The notes: generated by a model not told the origin, from the letters alone. DNA of 64,000 bases from Alphaproteobacteria bacterium (GCA_018222865.1 JAAEZM010000005.1:1-64000); one strand, 5' to 3'. Shown: positions 18,136 to 31,135, counted from the first letter of the stretch. Made by a program: numbers and translations.

Positions 18136-18237
18136 GGAAGGCCCCCGAGAAGTTTGATTTGCTCCGGGATAGCGCATTCGCCTTGGGGTGACAACATGCT
18201 CGAATTTTTGATTCCGCGAAACTAGTTCGCCAACAAA

Positions 18238-19215
18238 CTATTCGGCTGCAGACCGAGTTTCCCAGGCGCGCACCTTCAAGTCCAGACCCGACCGATCAAT
18301 ACGCCGGATCAGTACCAAGGTGAAGGCCAGCGCAAGCAGTGCCCCGACTGTCCCGGTCAGCCCGCCCTCGACCCCGAAGGCCCCGCCCGTCCAGAGCAGA
18401 GACCCGGCGCTCTCGGGTGAGGTCGGCACGAGATCCGTTATGATCAGGCTGGCATCCGTCGCCTGCCCGGAGTTGGCCATGCCGAACACCGTGTTCTGGG
18501 CGATATTCCAGCCCATATGGAGACCGATCGACCAGCTCAGCCGCCCGGTCAAAACGAATGGAATTCCGAAAACCAGACCCAAAAGGGTGAGATTGGCGGC
18601 CCCGATCAAAGTCGCATTGGGATTGCCAAGGTGCGCAACACCAAAAAGGGCTGATGTCCCGATCAGGCTTATCAGGATTGCGGTCCGCGGATGCAGCCAG
18701 CGTGACCCGAGAAGCTCAGCCAAGGTGCGCAGAAGATAACCGCGCATCAGCAGTTCTTCCATCACCGATCCGGCAAGATAACGTCCGCATTGAACAGCAA
18801 TCGCGCCGGCAATACCAAATCCCAGATAGCTGGCCTGAGGCTCAAAACGTACACTCACCCAGCCCTGGGAGACCATCCATCCCCAGACCAAGGCCATCGC
18901 CACCCCAGCCAGAGCGAGCCCCAGGAAGAGCTCAATGATCCAGCGACGACTTAACGCAATTCCCCAATCCGCCGGCGTGCGACGGTCAATGAAACGACCG
19001 ACCGTCAAGACCGCGATCACCAGCGCGACCGCCACAACGGAGTTGGACAGAGGCCCTTCGACAAATGTCCCTGCTGCACCAAAATCGAAGCGCTCAATGC
19101 CCATGGCCATGGAGATAACCATCACCCCAACCGCGCCATACATCGCTGCAAGGCGAAATGGCGTGCGTAAGCGTGATTGATCGGTTGACCAGAATAGTTG
19201 GCGGACAAAATCCAT
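18238..19215 (-). CDS. CPBP family intramembrane metalloprotease
   Basis: 325 residues with about eight hydrophobic segments. The CPBP (Rce1-like) motifs are all present in the second half: EELLMRG, FGVAHLGN and the final GLHMGWN. These Glu and His residues form the active site in the membrane. Some family members process small secreted peptides and others serve in stress responses; the target here is unknown. It lies between pdhC and the GFA gene in the pyruvate dehydrogenase run, on the same strand, but with about 100 bases on its 3' side and 88 on its 5' side. Confidence 0.88.
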   Translation of the reverse strand: MDFVRQLFWSTDQSRLRTPFRLAAMYGAVGVMVISMAMGIERFDFGAAGTFVEGPLSNSVVAVALVIAVLTVGRFIDRRTPADWGIALSRRWIIELFLGLALAGVAMALVWGWMVSQGWVSVRFEPQASYLGFGIAGAIAVQCGRYLAGSVMEELLMRGYLLRTLAELLGSRWLHPRTAILISLIGTSALFGVAHLGNPNATLIGAANLTLLGLVFGIPFVLTGRLSWSIGLHMGWNIAQNTVFGMANSGQATDASLIITDLVPTSPESAGSLLWTGGAFGVEGGLTGTVGALLALAFTLVLIRRIDRSGLDLKVRAWETRSAAE

Positions 19216-19303
19216 GGATCAGCTCTCCTGCAGCTCGTTTCAGCCTGCAGAATTAGCAGCCACCCATCTTCAAGGATTGGACGCAGGTAACCTCACCGGG
19301 CCG

Positions 19304-19702
19304 TCAGTCATAGCCGGAGATCTCGTCGATATTCTTTTCCCAGTTCGCGCCATCGAATTCCTCGAAGCGCAGCTGAAGATTGGAATCTGCGTCCAGGCAG
19401 CGAAGATTGACCGACCAGCCATCAGGATGCGAGCGCGGGACATAGAAAGGTTTCACGCCGCATGTCTTGCAAAAGAAATGCTTCGCCGTCTTTGAGCCGA
19501 ACTGGTAATTCGTCAGGCTTTCCGCGCCGCGTTCAATCTGGAAATCATCCTTCTGCACAATGAGATGGATGAAACCCGTCTTGGCGCACATGGAGCAATT
19601 GCACGACAGGGCGACGACATTGTCGGGCAGGTTCACCTTGAAGGCGACCTCACCACAATGACACTCGCCATGGCGCCAGGACTTTGAAGGGGAAACGCTC
19701 AT
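19304..19702 (-). CDS. GFA family zinc protein (CENP-V/GFA-like)
   Basis: 132 residues with the zinc-binding cysteine pattern of the GFA family: CHCGEVAF near the start, CNCSMCAKTG in the middle and FCKTCGVKPFY after it. The name comes from a glutathione-dependent formaldehyde-activating enzyme, but most members have no proven reaction. It starts 3 bases after the pdhB stop, so it is surely co-translated with pdhB. What it does for the complex, if anything, is unknown. Confidence 0.88.
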   Translation of the reverse strand: MSVSPSKSWRHGECHCGEVAFKVNLPDNVVALSCNCSMCAKTGFIHLIVQKDDFQIERGAESLTNYQFGSKTAKHFFCKTCGVKPFYVPRSHPDGWSVNLRCLDADSNLQLRFEEFDGANWEKNIDEISGYD

Positions 19703-19705
19703 CCC

Positions 19706-21091
19706 CTACTCCGCGTAGCAAACAGCTTTCGCCGCCGCGACAATGTCCTGCGTGTTCGGCAGGGAGAGCGCTTCCAGATTGCCGGCATAGGGCAGCGGCA
19801 CATCCTTCTGGTGGACGCGGGCGGGCGGAGCGTCGAGATAATCGAAGGCCTCGGCGGTAACGACGGCGGCGATCTCAGCGCCGACACCCATACGGCCCCA
19901 GCCTTCTTCTGTGGCAACCAGACGATTGGTCTTCATCACCGATTGCACCACCGTGTCCGTGTCGAGCGGGCGAATGGTGCGCAGATCGATCACTTCGGCG
20001 GAAATGCCCTCGCCTGCCAGGATTTCAGCGGCTTCCAGCGCGAAACCAACCATGCGCGAATGCGCTGTAATGGTCACATCCGTGCCTTCACGGCGGATCT
20101 TCGCCTTGCCGATCGGCAGGACATAATCATCGAGATCCGGAACATCAAAGCTCTCGCCATAGATGAGCTCATGCTCGAGGAAAACCACCGGGTTGGGATC
20201 ACGAATGGCGGCTTTGAGCAGGCCCTTCGCATCAGCAGCATCATAGGGCGCGATGACTTTGAGGCCGGGCACATTGCCATACCAGGCGGAATAATCCTGG
20301 GAATGCTGGGCGCCCACGCGGCTGGCGGCCGAGTTCGGTCCGCGGAAAACAATCGGACAGCCCATCTGACCGCCGGACATGTAAAGGGTTTTCGCGGCGG
20401 AATTGATGATGTGGTCGATCGCCTGCATGGCGAAGTTGAAGGTCATGAATTCGACGATCGGCTTAAGACCGTTAAACGCCGCACCTACACCCAGACCGGC
20501 AAAGCCATGCTCGGTGATCGGCGTGTCCACCACGCGCTTGGGGCCGAATTCCTGCAGCAGCTCACGGGTGACCTTATAGGCGCCCTGATACTCAGCGACT
20601 TCCTCGCCCATGACGAAGACCGTGTCGTCGCGGCGCATTTCTTCCGCCATGGCATCGCGCAGCGCATCGCGCACCGTGGTGGAGGTGAAGCTTGTCCCGC
20701 TCGGGATATCCGGATCCTGCACGGATGCAACAGCCGCAGCGGCCATGGCCGGGCGCTCATCAATCGCCGGCGTCACAGCGGCAGGTTCAACGGCTGGAGC
20801 CGCTGCCGGTGCAGGCGCTCCACCGCTGGCGGCCGCGCTGACATCCTCGCCGTCTTCAGCCAGGATAGCGATGACCGCATTGACCTTGACGTTTTCAGCG
20901 CCCTCTTCAACCAGAAGCTTGGCGACAACCCCTTCTTCGACGGCTTCGACTTCCATCGTCGCCTTATCGGTCTCGATTTCGGCAATGACGTCACCGCTCT
21001 CGACGGTATCGCCTTCCTTGATATTCCACTTTGCGAGCGTGCCCTCTTCCATGGTCGGAGAGAGCGCAGGCATCAGGATTTCAATCGACAT
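19706..21091 (-). CDS. pdhB: Pyruvate dehydrogenase E1 beta with N-terminal lipoyl domain
   Basis: 461 residues. Residues 1-80 are a lipoyl domain with Lys43 in [10 protein letters not shown], nearly identical to that of pdhC. An Ala/Pro linker follows, and from about residue 135 comes the transketolase-like E1 beta ([15 protein letters not shown], then a [16 protein letters not shown] segment and ITEHGFAG). It pairs with PdhA to decarboxylate pyruvate with thiamine diphosphate. Lipoyl-bearing E1 beta subunits are known in alphaproteobacteria. It is preceded by a small NTF2-like gene and followed at 3 bases by the GFA gene. Confidence 0.96.
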   Translation of the reverse strand: MSIEILMPALSPTMEEGTLAKWNIKEGDTVESGDVIAEIETDKATMEVEAVEEGVVAKLLVEEGAENVKVNAVIAILAEDGEDVSAAASGGAPAPAAAPAVEPAAVTPAIDERPAMAAAAVASVQDPDIPSGTSFTSTTVRDALRDAMAEEMRRDDTVFVMGEEVAEYQGAYKVTRELLQEFGPKRVVDTPITEHGFAGLGVGAAFNGLKPIVEFMTFNFAMQAIDHIINSAAKTLYMSGGQMGCPIVFRGPNSAASRVGAQHSQDYSAWYGNVPGLKVIAPYDAADAKGLLKAAIRDPNPVVFLEHELIYGESFDVPDLDDYVLPIGKAKIRREGTDVTITAHSRMVGFALEAAEILAGEGISAEVIDLRTIRPLDTDTVVQSVMKTNRLVATEEGWGRMGVGAEIAAVVTAEAFDYLDAPPARVHQKDVPLPYAGNLEALSLPNTQDIVAAAKAVCYAE

Positions 21092-21127
21092 TATAATGCG
21101 TCCTGTTCTCGGATATCTTTGAAAGGC

Positions 21128-21538
21128 CTAGCCGTTCGCGGCTTCAGGCTTGTAGCGCAAGGCATGTTCGCGCATGCGGGTGGCGAATTCGATCAGCGTG
21201 TTGAGCGGGCGCATCATCACCTCGATACGCACCATCTTGCCCTCGTCATTGAGCGTGATCCGGTCGATCGCCGTTAGCCCCTTGCCATCGACGGTTCCAG
21301 CGAATTCCAGAATGATTTCATTCTCTTTCACCCATTCATCGCGGTAATGGAAACCCTCAATATTCTCGATCACACCCATCAGAATGTGCAGGAGGTAATG
21401 CTTGTCCTGGGTCGGCTTCCAGACCACAGGCGAGTTCAGCTCACAGCCCTCGGCAATGATGCCATCGAGCCGGTCACGATCACGGGTTTCTACGGCGCCG
21501 TGCCATTCGGCCAGGAAATGTTTGACTTGCGGTGTCAT
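21128..21538 (-). CDS. NTF2/SnoaL-like small protein in the pdh operon
   Basis: 136 residues, single domain. The N-terminus VKHFLAEWHGAVETRDRDRLDG and the segment LEFAGTVDGKGLTAIDRI fit the SnoaL-like/NTF2 cone fold, which is used for small-molecule binding or isomerisation. No catalytic residues can be named with confidence. Its ATG directly follows the pdhA stop codon and it ends 36 bases before pdhB, so it is locked into the operon between the two E1 subunits. Function unknown. Confidence 0.75.
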   Translation of the reverse strand: MTPQVKHFLAEWHGAVETRDRDRLDGIIAEGCELNSPVVWKPTQDKHYLLHILMGVIENIEGFHYRDEWVKENEIILEFAGTVDGKGLTAIDRITLNDEGKMVRIEVMMRPLNTLIEFATRMREHALRYKPEAANG

Positions 21539-22531
21539 CTAAGCCTCCACCAGCACATCCGTGTAAAGTTCGGACGGATCCGGCTCGGGCGAGGTCTTGG
21601 AGAATTCCGCCGCTTCATTGACGATGGCCTTCACATCCTTGTCGATCGCCTTGAGGTCCTCCTCGGAGAATTTCTTGGTGGCCAGGAGCTTTTCCTTGAC
21701 CATATCGATCGGATCGTGGTGTGAGCGGACCTCGTCCACCTCATCGCGCGTGCGGTACTTCGCCGGGTCGGACATGGAGTGGCCGCGATAGCGATAGGTC
21801 TTCATTTCCAGGATATACGGACCTTTGCCTGTGCGAGCGTGTTTGGCCGCTTTGTGAGCGGCTTTACGGACAGCCTCGACATCCATCCCGTCAACCTCTT
21901 CGCCAGGAATGCCGAATGAAGCGCCGCGCTTGTAAAGATGGGTTTCCGAGGAAGCCCGCTTTACCGATGTGCCCATGGCATACTGGTTATTCTCGATCAC
22001 ATAGATGACCGGCAGGTTCCAGAGCTTGGCCATGTTGAAGCTCTCATAGACCTGGCCCTGATTGGCCGCGCCATCGCCGAAATAGGCTACGGAGATCTTG
22101 CCGTTGTCTTTATACCAGTTGGCAAAGCCAAGCCCCGTTCCGAGTGCCACCTGCGCACCGACAATGCCATGACCGCCATAGAAATTCTTCTCGCGCGAGA
22201 ACATGTGCATGGAGCCACCCTTACCACGCGAATACCCGCCTTCACGGCCGGTGAGCTCCGCCATCACGCCTTTGGGATCCATGCCGCAAGCCAGCATGTG
22301 CGCGTGATCGCGATAGCCGGTAATGATCTGATCGCCCTCTTCCAGCACGGCCTGCACACCTGTCACAACGGCTTCCTGGCCGATATAGAGATGACAGAAA
22401 CCGGCAATCAAACCCATGCCGTAAAGCTGACCCGCCTTTTCCTCAAAACGCCGCATCAGCAACATTTCACGATAGAACTCTAGGATTTGATCCTGGGTCG
22501 CCGGTTTAAAGGCAGCGCTTTTAGCTGGCAT
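21539..22531 (-). CDS. pdhA: Pyruvate dehydrogenase E1 alpha
   Basis: 330 residues. The thiamine diphosphate motif runs from GDGAANQG to ENNQYAMG. RRFEEKAGQLYGMG near residue 30 and the phosphorylation-loop region YRYRGHSMSDP are typical. It forms the E1 heterotetramer with PdhB. The start MPAKSAAF at 22531 matches the usual family length; a 26-residue upstream extension is rejected. No Shine-Dalgarno is visible; instead a palindrome occupies that position. Head of the operon. Confidence 0.95.
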   Translation of the reverse strand: MPAKSAAFKPATQDQILEFYREMLLMRRFEEKAGQLYGMGLIAGFCHLYIGQEAVVTGVQAVLEEGDQIITGYRDHAHMLACGMDPKGVMAELTGREGGYSRGKGGSMHMFSREKNFYGGHGIVGAQVALGTGLGFANWYKDNGKISVAYFGDGAANQGQVYESFNMAKLWNLPVIYVIENNQYAMGTSVKRASSETHLYKRGASFGIPGEEVDGMDVEAVRKAAHKAAKHARTGKGPYILEMKTYRYRGHSMSDPAKYRTRDEVDEVRSHHDPIDMVKEKLLATKKFSEEDLKAIDKDVKAIVNEAAEFSKTSPEPDPSELYTDVLVEA

Positions 22532-22533
22532 AT

Positions 22534-22545
22534 TTCGCTTGCGAA
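22534..22545. promoter_or_regulatory. Palindrome upstream of pdhA (TTCGC-N2-GCGAA)
   Basis: TTCGCTTGCGAA lies 2 bases before the pdhA ATG. It has the same core as the lpdA palindrome at 14501-14514, identical in 11 of 12 bases. Placed over the expected ribosome site, it could act as an operator or as an RNA element. Confidence 0.45.
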
Positions 22546-22654
22546 GGTATCCCCTCACACTCCCTATGGTTTGAACAGGCCCATAACAGAATTCCCCATC
22601 TGCCTGCAAGCAGCGAGCGAAGACTGGACCGATTTTGCGTAGGAACTGGCGTTA

Positions 22655-22960
22655 TTACCGGTAAGCGTCCGGCTCGATTTCAACAATGAAATCGCGTGGA
22701 TGGGCGACGTTTAAAACAGCACGTGCGCGTTCATCGAGATAATCGAGATCGAGGCTCTCATTGGAGAGACGCGCTTTAATGCTTTCCAGCCGTTCACGTT
22801 CCGCAACAGCCAGTGCCAGCTCGTCTTCAACACCGCGAATCTCGTTTTCAACAACGATCCAGTTGAGCAGTCCCTGCTCACCGGTCAACGCGTGATAACC
22901 AAAATAGGAAATCACCATCGCGAGAATAAAACTGGGAATGAAGCGCCGAATCGCGTTCAC
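22655..22960 (-). CDS. FtsB/DivIC-family septum formation initiator
   Basis: About 101 residues from the GTG at 22960, which has GGTGAG just before it; a TTG at 23011 gives a longer 118-residue reading without a ribosome site. One transmembrane helix near the start (FILAMVISYFGYHAL) is followed by a coiled-coil (ENEIRGVEDELALAVAERER) and a small C-terminal tail, the FtsB/DivIC layout. Such proteins join FtsL and FtsQ at the division septum. It follows eno on the same strand, a common arrangement in proteobacteria. Confidence 0.85.
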   Translation of the reverse strand: MNAIRRFIPSFILAMVISYFGYHALTGEQGLLNWIVVENEIRGVEDELALAVAERERLESIKARLSNESLDLDYLDERARAVLNVAHPRDFIVEIEPDAYR

Positions 22961-23071
22961 CGTCTCACCATCCTGAAAGCCGAGCTTTGAACTCGTGTTG
23001 ATGGAGGACAATAAACGCGATCAGCGTGAAAGAAGCGTTACCTGCGCGGTAAAGCCTTGTTAGTGCTTGGC

Positions 23072-24376
<1,305 letters not shown>

Positions 24377-24533
24377 TTAATAACCTAGGAAAAACCCAGT
24401 GCAAGCACCGCATTCCGCGATTGCCGATGTTAACGGAAACATGGGTGTTTTGGGCTGTCATTATCCGGCGAGACCGAAGGGCTCGAACGCGCGACCAGAA
24501 CGTCTGACCTGACCTCCCGCCCCACTTCCATAA

Positions 24534-24564
24534 GAAAAACGCGGCTGGCAACGACCAACCGCGT
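24534..24564 (-). terminator. Rho-independent terminator after rpmF
   Basis: On the minus strand a 10-base stem (ACGCGGTTGG with CCAGCCGCGT, one G-T wobble) closes a 6-base loop and is followed by TTTTTC. It starts 26 bases after the rpmF stop, isolating rpmF from eno. Confidence 0.9.
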
Positions 24565-24590
24565 CTTTCTACGCATAACTGGAAGCAGGA

Positions 24591-24773
24591 TTAATCGTCC
24601 TGCGGGTCCAGGATCTGGCGGCCGCGATACATGCCGGACTTCAGATCGATATGGTGCGGACGGCGCAGTTCACCGCTATCCTTGTCTTCCACGTAGGAAG
24701 CAGCGGTAAGGGCGTCGTGGCTACGGCGGAAGCCGCGCTTCATCTTGGTGATTTTACTCTTAGGGACGGCCAT
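24591..24773 (-). CDS. rpmF: 50S ribosomal protein L32
   Basis: 60 residues beginning [20 protein letters not shown], the invariant L32 start, and continuing with [19 protein letters not shown]. It lacks the zinc-binding cysteines, as is normal for alphaproteobacterial L32. It is monocistronic with its own terminator. The 133 bases upstream hold a 5-base inverted repeat (GTGGT/ACCAC at 24807-24822), but I cannot define a promoter. Confidence 0.95.
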   Translation of the reverse strand: MAVPKSKITKMKRGFRRSHDALTAASYVEDKDSGELRRPHHIDLKSGMYRGRQILDPQDD

Positions 24774-24907
24774 GAGCCTCTCCACTTACGTGTAATTCTT
24801 GTGTCAGTGGTCGTAAAACCACGTGTTCGAGCCGCGCCGTATACCTGCTTCATACGCTAAGTGCAAGTACTGCTCTGCTTATACTTGTTTGAAGCGCAGT
24901 GGCTAAC

Positions 24908-25546
24908 CTAGTCGCTGGAAACCACCCGCACCGAGCCGCCCATGCTGGAGCGAAGATCGCGGCGCTCAGGATTGCCATAGACCCGCAGGCTTGCCCCCAT
25001 GCTCGCACGCCCTTCAATACTGCTGGTCGCTGTGACACGCATTGAGGAGCCGGTCGAGCCCCCCGCTTCAACCATCTGACACTCCAGGGCACGCGCATCA
25101 ACGACTGAACCCGTATTGGTCTCCAGGTCCATTTCACCGCATGCACCCGACAGCTCCAATTCTGCACCGGTTGATACGCGGACGCGGAGCTGATCCGCAT
25201 CAAGTCCGGAAATTTCAGCAATCGCGCCGCGACGCACTTCAATGTCATCTACCTGTGCGCCGGTGACATAAACGCGCGCATCAATGCGCTCATTGCTGCC
25301 AAACCAGTTAGTGTCCCGGCTGACGGTCAGCTCGCCATTGTGGACATCAATCTCAATCAGCTCGAAATCGCTGGCATCGCCTTCGATTCGCACACCGGGT
25401 TCTCCACCGAGCTCGACATAAACCCGCATCCCGTTCTGGATATCGAGCGAATCAAACGCGCTCACATCAATATTCTGCTCGTCCTGAGCGCTGGCTGCCG
25501 CGGAGACTGCGAGTGCGATCGCAGTGCTGGTCATGAATTTGAGCAT
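24908..25546 (-). CDS. DUF2807 (head GIN domain) exported protein
   Basis: 212 residues. A signal peptide MLKFMTSTAIALAVSAAASA leads to a beta-rich repetitive domain (ISGLDADQLRVRVSTGAELELSG, split here at VRRGAIAEISG) of the DUF2807 'auto-transporter adhesin, head GIN' type: a short beta-helix in which each turn alternates hydrophobic residues with Gly/Ser. The start at 25546 has a strong GGAGGG. The fold is similar in style to the bactofilin-like proteins at 8-12 kb. Function unknown. Confidence 0.75.
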   Translation of the reverse strand: MLKFMTSTAIALAVSAAASAQDEQNIDVSAFDSLDIQNGMRVYVELGGEPGVRIEGDASDFELIEIDVHNGELTVSRDTNWFGSNERIDARVYVTGAQVDDIEVRRGAIAEISGLDADQLRVRVSTGAELELSGACGEMDLETNTGSVVDARALECQMVEAGGSTGSSMRVTATSSIEGRASMGASLRVYGNPERRDLRSSMGGSVRVVSSD

Positions 25547-25549
25547 ATG

Positions 25550-25621
25550 TCCCTCCTGCCCTGAACCGGGTCTGCCTGATTGAGCGCACACTACGCCCTT
25601 TAGGACGAGATGCAGGAGGGA
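25550..25621 (-). promoter_or_regulatory. Ribosome-site-sequestering stem of the DUF2807 gene
   Basis: On the minus strand TCCCTCCTGC (25612-25621) is perfectly complementary over 10 bases to GCAGGAGGGA (25550-25559), which contains the ribosome binding site of the gene starting at 25546. If the transcript begins upstream of 25621, this stem would hide the site and block translation until opened. The 52-base loop between them has no obvious further pairing. Confidence 0.5.
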
Positions 25622-25656
25622 ATAGGTTTGGATGCATCCCGGACGAGATTCTTCCA

Positions 25657-25680
25657 GTGACTTGGCTGTGACTTGGCTGT
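25657..25680. repeat. 11-base tandem repeat
   Basis: GTGACTTGGCT occurs twice in a row, followed by GT, in the divergent gap before the decarboxylase gene. The 11-base period is one helical turn. It could be a pair of protein contact sites or a slippage product. Confidence 0.6.
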
Positions 25681-25751
25681 CGGAATGATTTACAGCGCCC
25701 GGCTCGCCTCCTTACATATCTCGAGCTGAGTTTTAAAAACCGGGGGAGAGC

Positions 25752-28849
<3,098 letters not shown>

Positions 28850-28884
28850 TTAGACTGAATTTTAAATGCGGAGGCGGTGGAAAA

Positions 28885-29199
28885 TTAGCCGTCGGTTGGG
28901 ACCGGAGCCGCGTCTTCCTCGATTTCTTCGATCAACGGCGCATCGACCTGTTGATCAAAAACGCTCGTGCCATCTTCCGACACACCGGTCACGACAGCCA
29001 GAGCGATGGAGTTGCCGATGAACACGGCGGCCAGCACCATGGTCGTTCGGGTCAAAAGATTGGCCGCGCCACGCCCGCTCATCATTCCACCGGAACCGCC
29101 ACCAATGCCCAAGGCGCCGCCTTCAGAGCGCTGCATGAGAATGACACCGACCAGGCCCACAGCGGCCAGAAGCTGAATGATAAGAAGAACAGTCGTCAT
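28885..29199 (-). CDS. secG: Preprotein translocase subunit SecG
   Basis: 104 residues. The first helix is LLIIQLLAAVGLVGVILMQ, the conserved cytoplasmic loop SEGGALGIGGGSGG follows, and the second helix covers TTMVLAAVFIGNSIALAVV. An acidic, proline-ended tail (EEIEEDAAPVPTDG) makes it slightly long. SecG assists SecYE in protein export. It lies between the receiver-domain gene and pyrG. Confidence 0.95.
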   Translation of the reverse strand: MTTVLLIIQLLAAVGLVGVILMQRSEGGALGIGGGSGGMMSGRGAANLLTRTTMVLAAVFIGNSIALAVVTGVSEDGTSVFDQQVDAPLIEEIEEDAAPVPTDG

Positions 29200-29248
29200 G
29201 AAAATCGCCGTATTTTGACTTCAACCCGGCGCGTCTCGCACGAGCTGA

Positions 29249-30289
29249 TCACATGGCGGCGCGTTTTAGCTCAGAGGCGGCGTCTTGACCACCCTCATCC
29301 GCTTCAGCTTCAACAGCTGCGATTTCGGCACGGCGCTTTGCGTCTTCAGCGCGCTGGGCCAGTCGCTTCTTCAAATTCGAAACCGTCCGGCCAATTTCAT
29401 CGCGCGAACGCTCCAAAGAGTCGCCATTGGCGTAGGCCGCATAAGCCCCCATCGCGAGCTCTTTGATGAGTTTGAGGGAATCTGCAGGCGGACGCTTTCC
29501 ATCGCTTTGCATCGCGCCCACCTGGTCGATAAGGGCTTCCGCGATTTCCGCCGCTTCTCGGCGCTCAGCCTTAACGAGGAGTGTTTTTAACTCGCGGCCA
29601 GACTTCAAAACATCATCCGCATCAAACTGCACCGGGTTCTCACCATCGGATTTCGAGATCACCAGTTCGACATTCACGACGATGCGCATGGCGACGCGGC
29701 GAATGCGCTCTCCGGAAACAGCGGCTTTCGCCTCTCTGATCCATTGACTTCCGCGGGACAACGCTTCGCGGTCGTGCTCAACCATCGCCTGAAGCAGGTT
29801 GGGCACCTCAATCGATTGTGCGTTCGACGAGCGATCATTCACCTGTTTACGGCGGTCGGGGCCTATGTAGTCACTGGTGACGATAAATTCTTTGCGGGCC
29901 TTGATGAGCGTTCGAACCCGCTCTTCTGCAAACATGGTGGAAAACGGCCGAACGATTAAATCATCGGCGCCGCATTCGATCGCGCGACGAATATGAACCG
30001 TATCGCGGCTCCAAGTCGTCAGAAGAATAACGACGAACGGATTATTGCCGAGTTCTCCGCGACGGATTGCACGGACGACCTTAAAGACATCAGCATCCGT
30101 CGCACTGCTTTCAGCGACCACCATTACCGGATTGCCTTCGGTCAACCCACCTTTGAGGTCTCGCAGGCTGGCGACGCAATCGATTTTGCGAAAACCGATC
30201 TCATGAAGCGCATAGCGTGTCGTGCGCTGGTTCGCGTGGACCGGATCAAACAACAGAACTGGTGCGCGGCTATAGTCGGTTTCGGCCAT
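29249..30289 (-). CDS. Atypical receiver-domain protein with C-terminal helical region
   Basis: 346 residues. Residues 1-125 fit a response-regulator receiver (PVLLFDPVHANQRT, FVVILLTTWS, ADDLIVRPFS), but the phosphorylated Asp after strand 3 is replaced (VMVVAESS) and the strand-5 Lys is Arg. It is therefore probably a pseudo-receiver that is not switched by phosphate. The remainder is helical and strongly charged, ending in an Arg/Ala/Glu coiled coil (RLAQRAEDAKRRAEIA). No DNA-binding or enzyme domain is recognisable. Start MAETDYSR is chosen at 30289. It lies between tpiA and secG on their strand; its role is unknown. Confidence 0.7.
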   Translation of the reverse strand: MAETDYSRAPVLLFDPVHANQRTTRYALHEIGFRKIDCVASLRDLKGGLTEGNPVMVVAESSATDADVFKVVRAIRRGELGNNPFVVILLTTWSRDTVHIRRAIECGADDLIVRPFSTMFAEERVRTLIKARKEFIVTSDYIGPDRRKQVNDRSSNAQSIEVPNLLQAMVEHDREALSRGSQWIREAKAAVSGERIRRVAMRIVVNVELVISKSDGENPVQFDADDVLKSGRELKTLLVKAERREAAEIAEALIDQVGAMQSDGKRPPADSLKLIKELAMGAYAAYANGDSLERSRDEIGRTVSNLKKRLAQRAEDAKRRAEIAAVEAEADEGGQDAASELKRAAM

Positions 30290-30373
30290 TCGGTTTCGGC
30301 TCTTTTTAGTGTTCACCCAGATACTCAATCTCGGATGATGACCGAAAGAAGTTTCGAGCCCGTTACTCGCCGC

Positions 30374-31096
30374 TTAACCCAATGTATTTTTTATGATCTC
30401 AGCGAAGGATTGTGCTTTGAGACTGGCACCACCGACGAGTGCCCCATCCACATCATCGAGCAGCATAAGAGCGTGACAATTGTCTGGCTTCACTGAACCA
30501 CCGTACAAAATACGCGTGGTTTCTCCGCGTGTTAGCCTAGATCTTATCTCGTCATGCATTTGAGCAATGTCTTCGAGTTCAGCGACCAAACCGGTTCCAA
30601 TCGCCCAGACCGGTTCGTACGCAACAACATACTCGCCAGTCTTGGGCACCGAACCCGCAAGTTGGGCTGCGACGACCTCGACCGCCTGGCCGGCCTGTCT
30701 TTGTTCGAGTGTCTCACCCACGCAAATGATGGGTATCAGACCCGCCTCGATCGCTGCCTCTGCCTTTGACCGGATCATGGCGTCTGTTTCACCGTGATCT
30801 GCGCGGCGCTCCGAATGCCCCACGATAACATACTGCACACCTAGCACAGCAAGGAGCCTGGCTGAGACGTCCCCGGTGTGAGCGCCGCTTGATGCTCCGT
30901 GGCAATCCTGAGCCCCAATCACAATGAAAGACGTCTTCGCGGCTTCAATCGAGGCTGGCAGAAGTGGAAATGGCGGGCAGACGATGATCTCAGCATCCGG
31001 TGTCGACACCTGTTCCGGCAGGTTCGAAAAATAGCCCAGATCAGAGAGCTGGCCATTCATTTTCCAATTCCCTGCGATCAACATTCGCCGCGACAT
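30374..31096 (-). CDS. tpiA: Triosephosphate isomerase
   Basis: 240 residues, slightly short for the family (about 250) but complete. Active-site Asn10 and Lys12 are in AGNWKMN, His94 in VGHSERR and Glu161 in YEPVWAIGTG. The phosphate loop ILYGGSVKP is intact. It interconverts dihydroxyacetone phosphate and glyceraldehyde 3-phosphate. ATG 31096 has GGGGAGAG upstream. Divergent from ppiD. Confidence 0.97.
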   Translation of the reverse strand: MSRRMLIAGNWKMNGQLSDLGYFSNLPEQVSTPDAEIIVCPPFPLLPASIEAAKTSFIVIGAQDCHGASSGAHTGDVSARLLAVLGVQYVIVGHSERRADHGETDAMIRSKAEAAIEAGLIPIICVGETLEQRQAGQAVEVVAAQLAGSVPKTGEYVVAYEPVWAIGTGLVAELEDIAQMHDEIRSRLTRGETTRILYGGSVKPDNCHALMLLDDVDGALVGGASLKAQSFAEIIKNTLG

Positions 31097-31135
31097 AGAC
31101 GTCTCTCCCCAGAGCATTTCGAGTGTCCGCAAGGC

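Noticed and set aside
19811-21277. 488-codon open frame on the plus strand
   Set aside because: It is antisense to pdhB, is rich in His/Arg/Asp as expected for a complementary shadow, and has no recognisable domain. pdhB on the other strand is certain.
24774-24907. Possible small RNA or leader upstream of rpmF
   Set aside because: Only a 5-base inverted repeat is visible; not enough to support an RNA gene.
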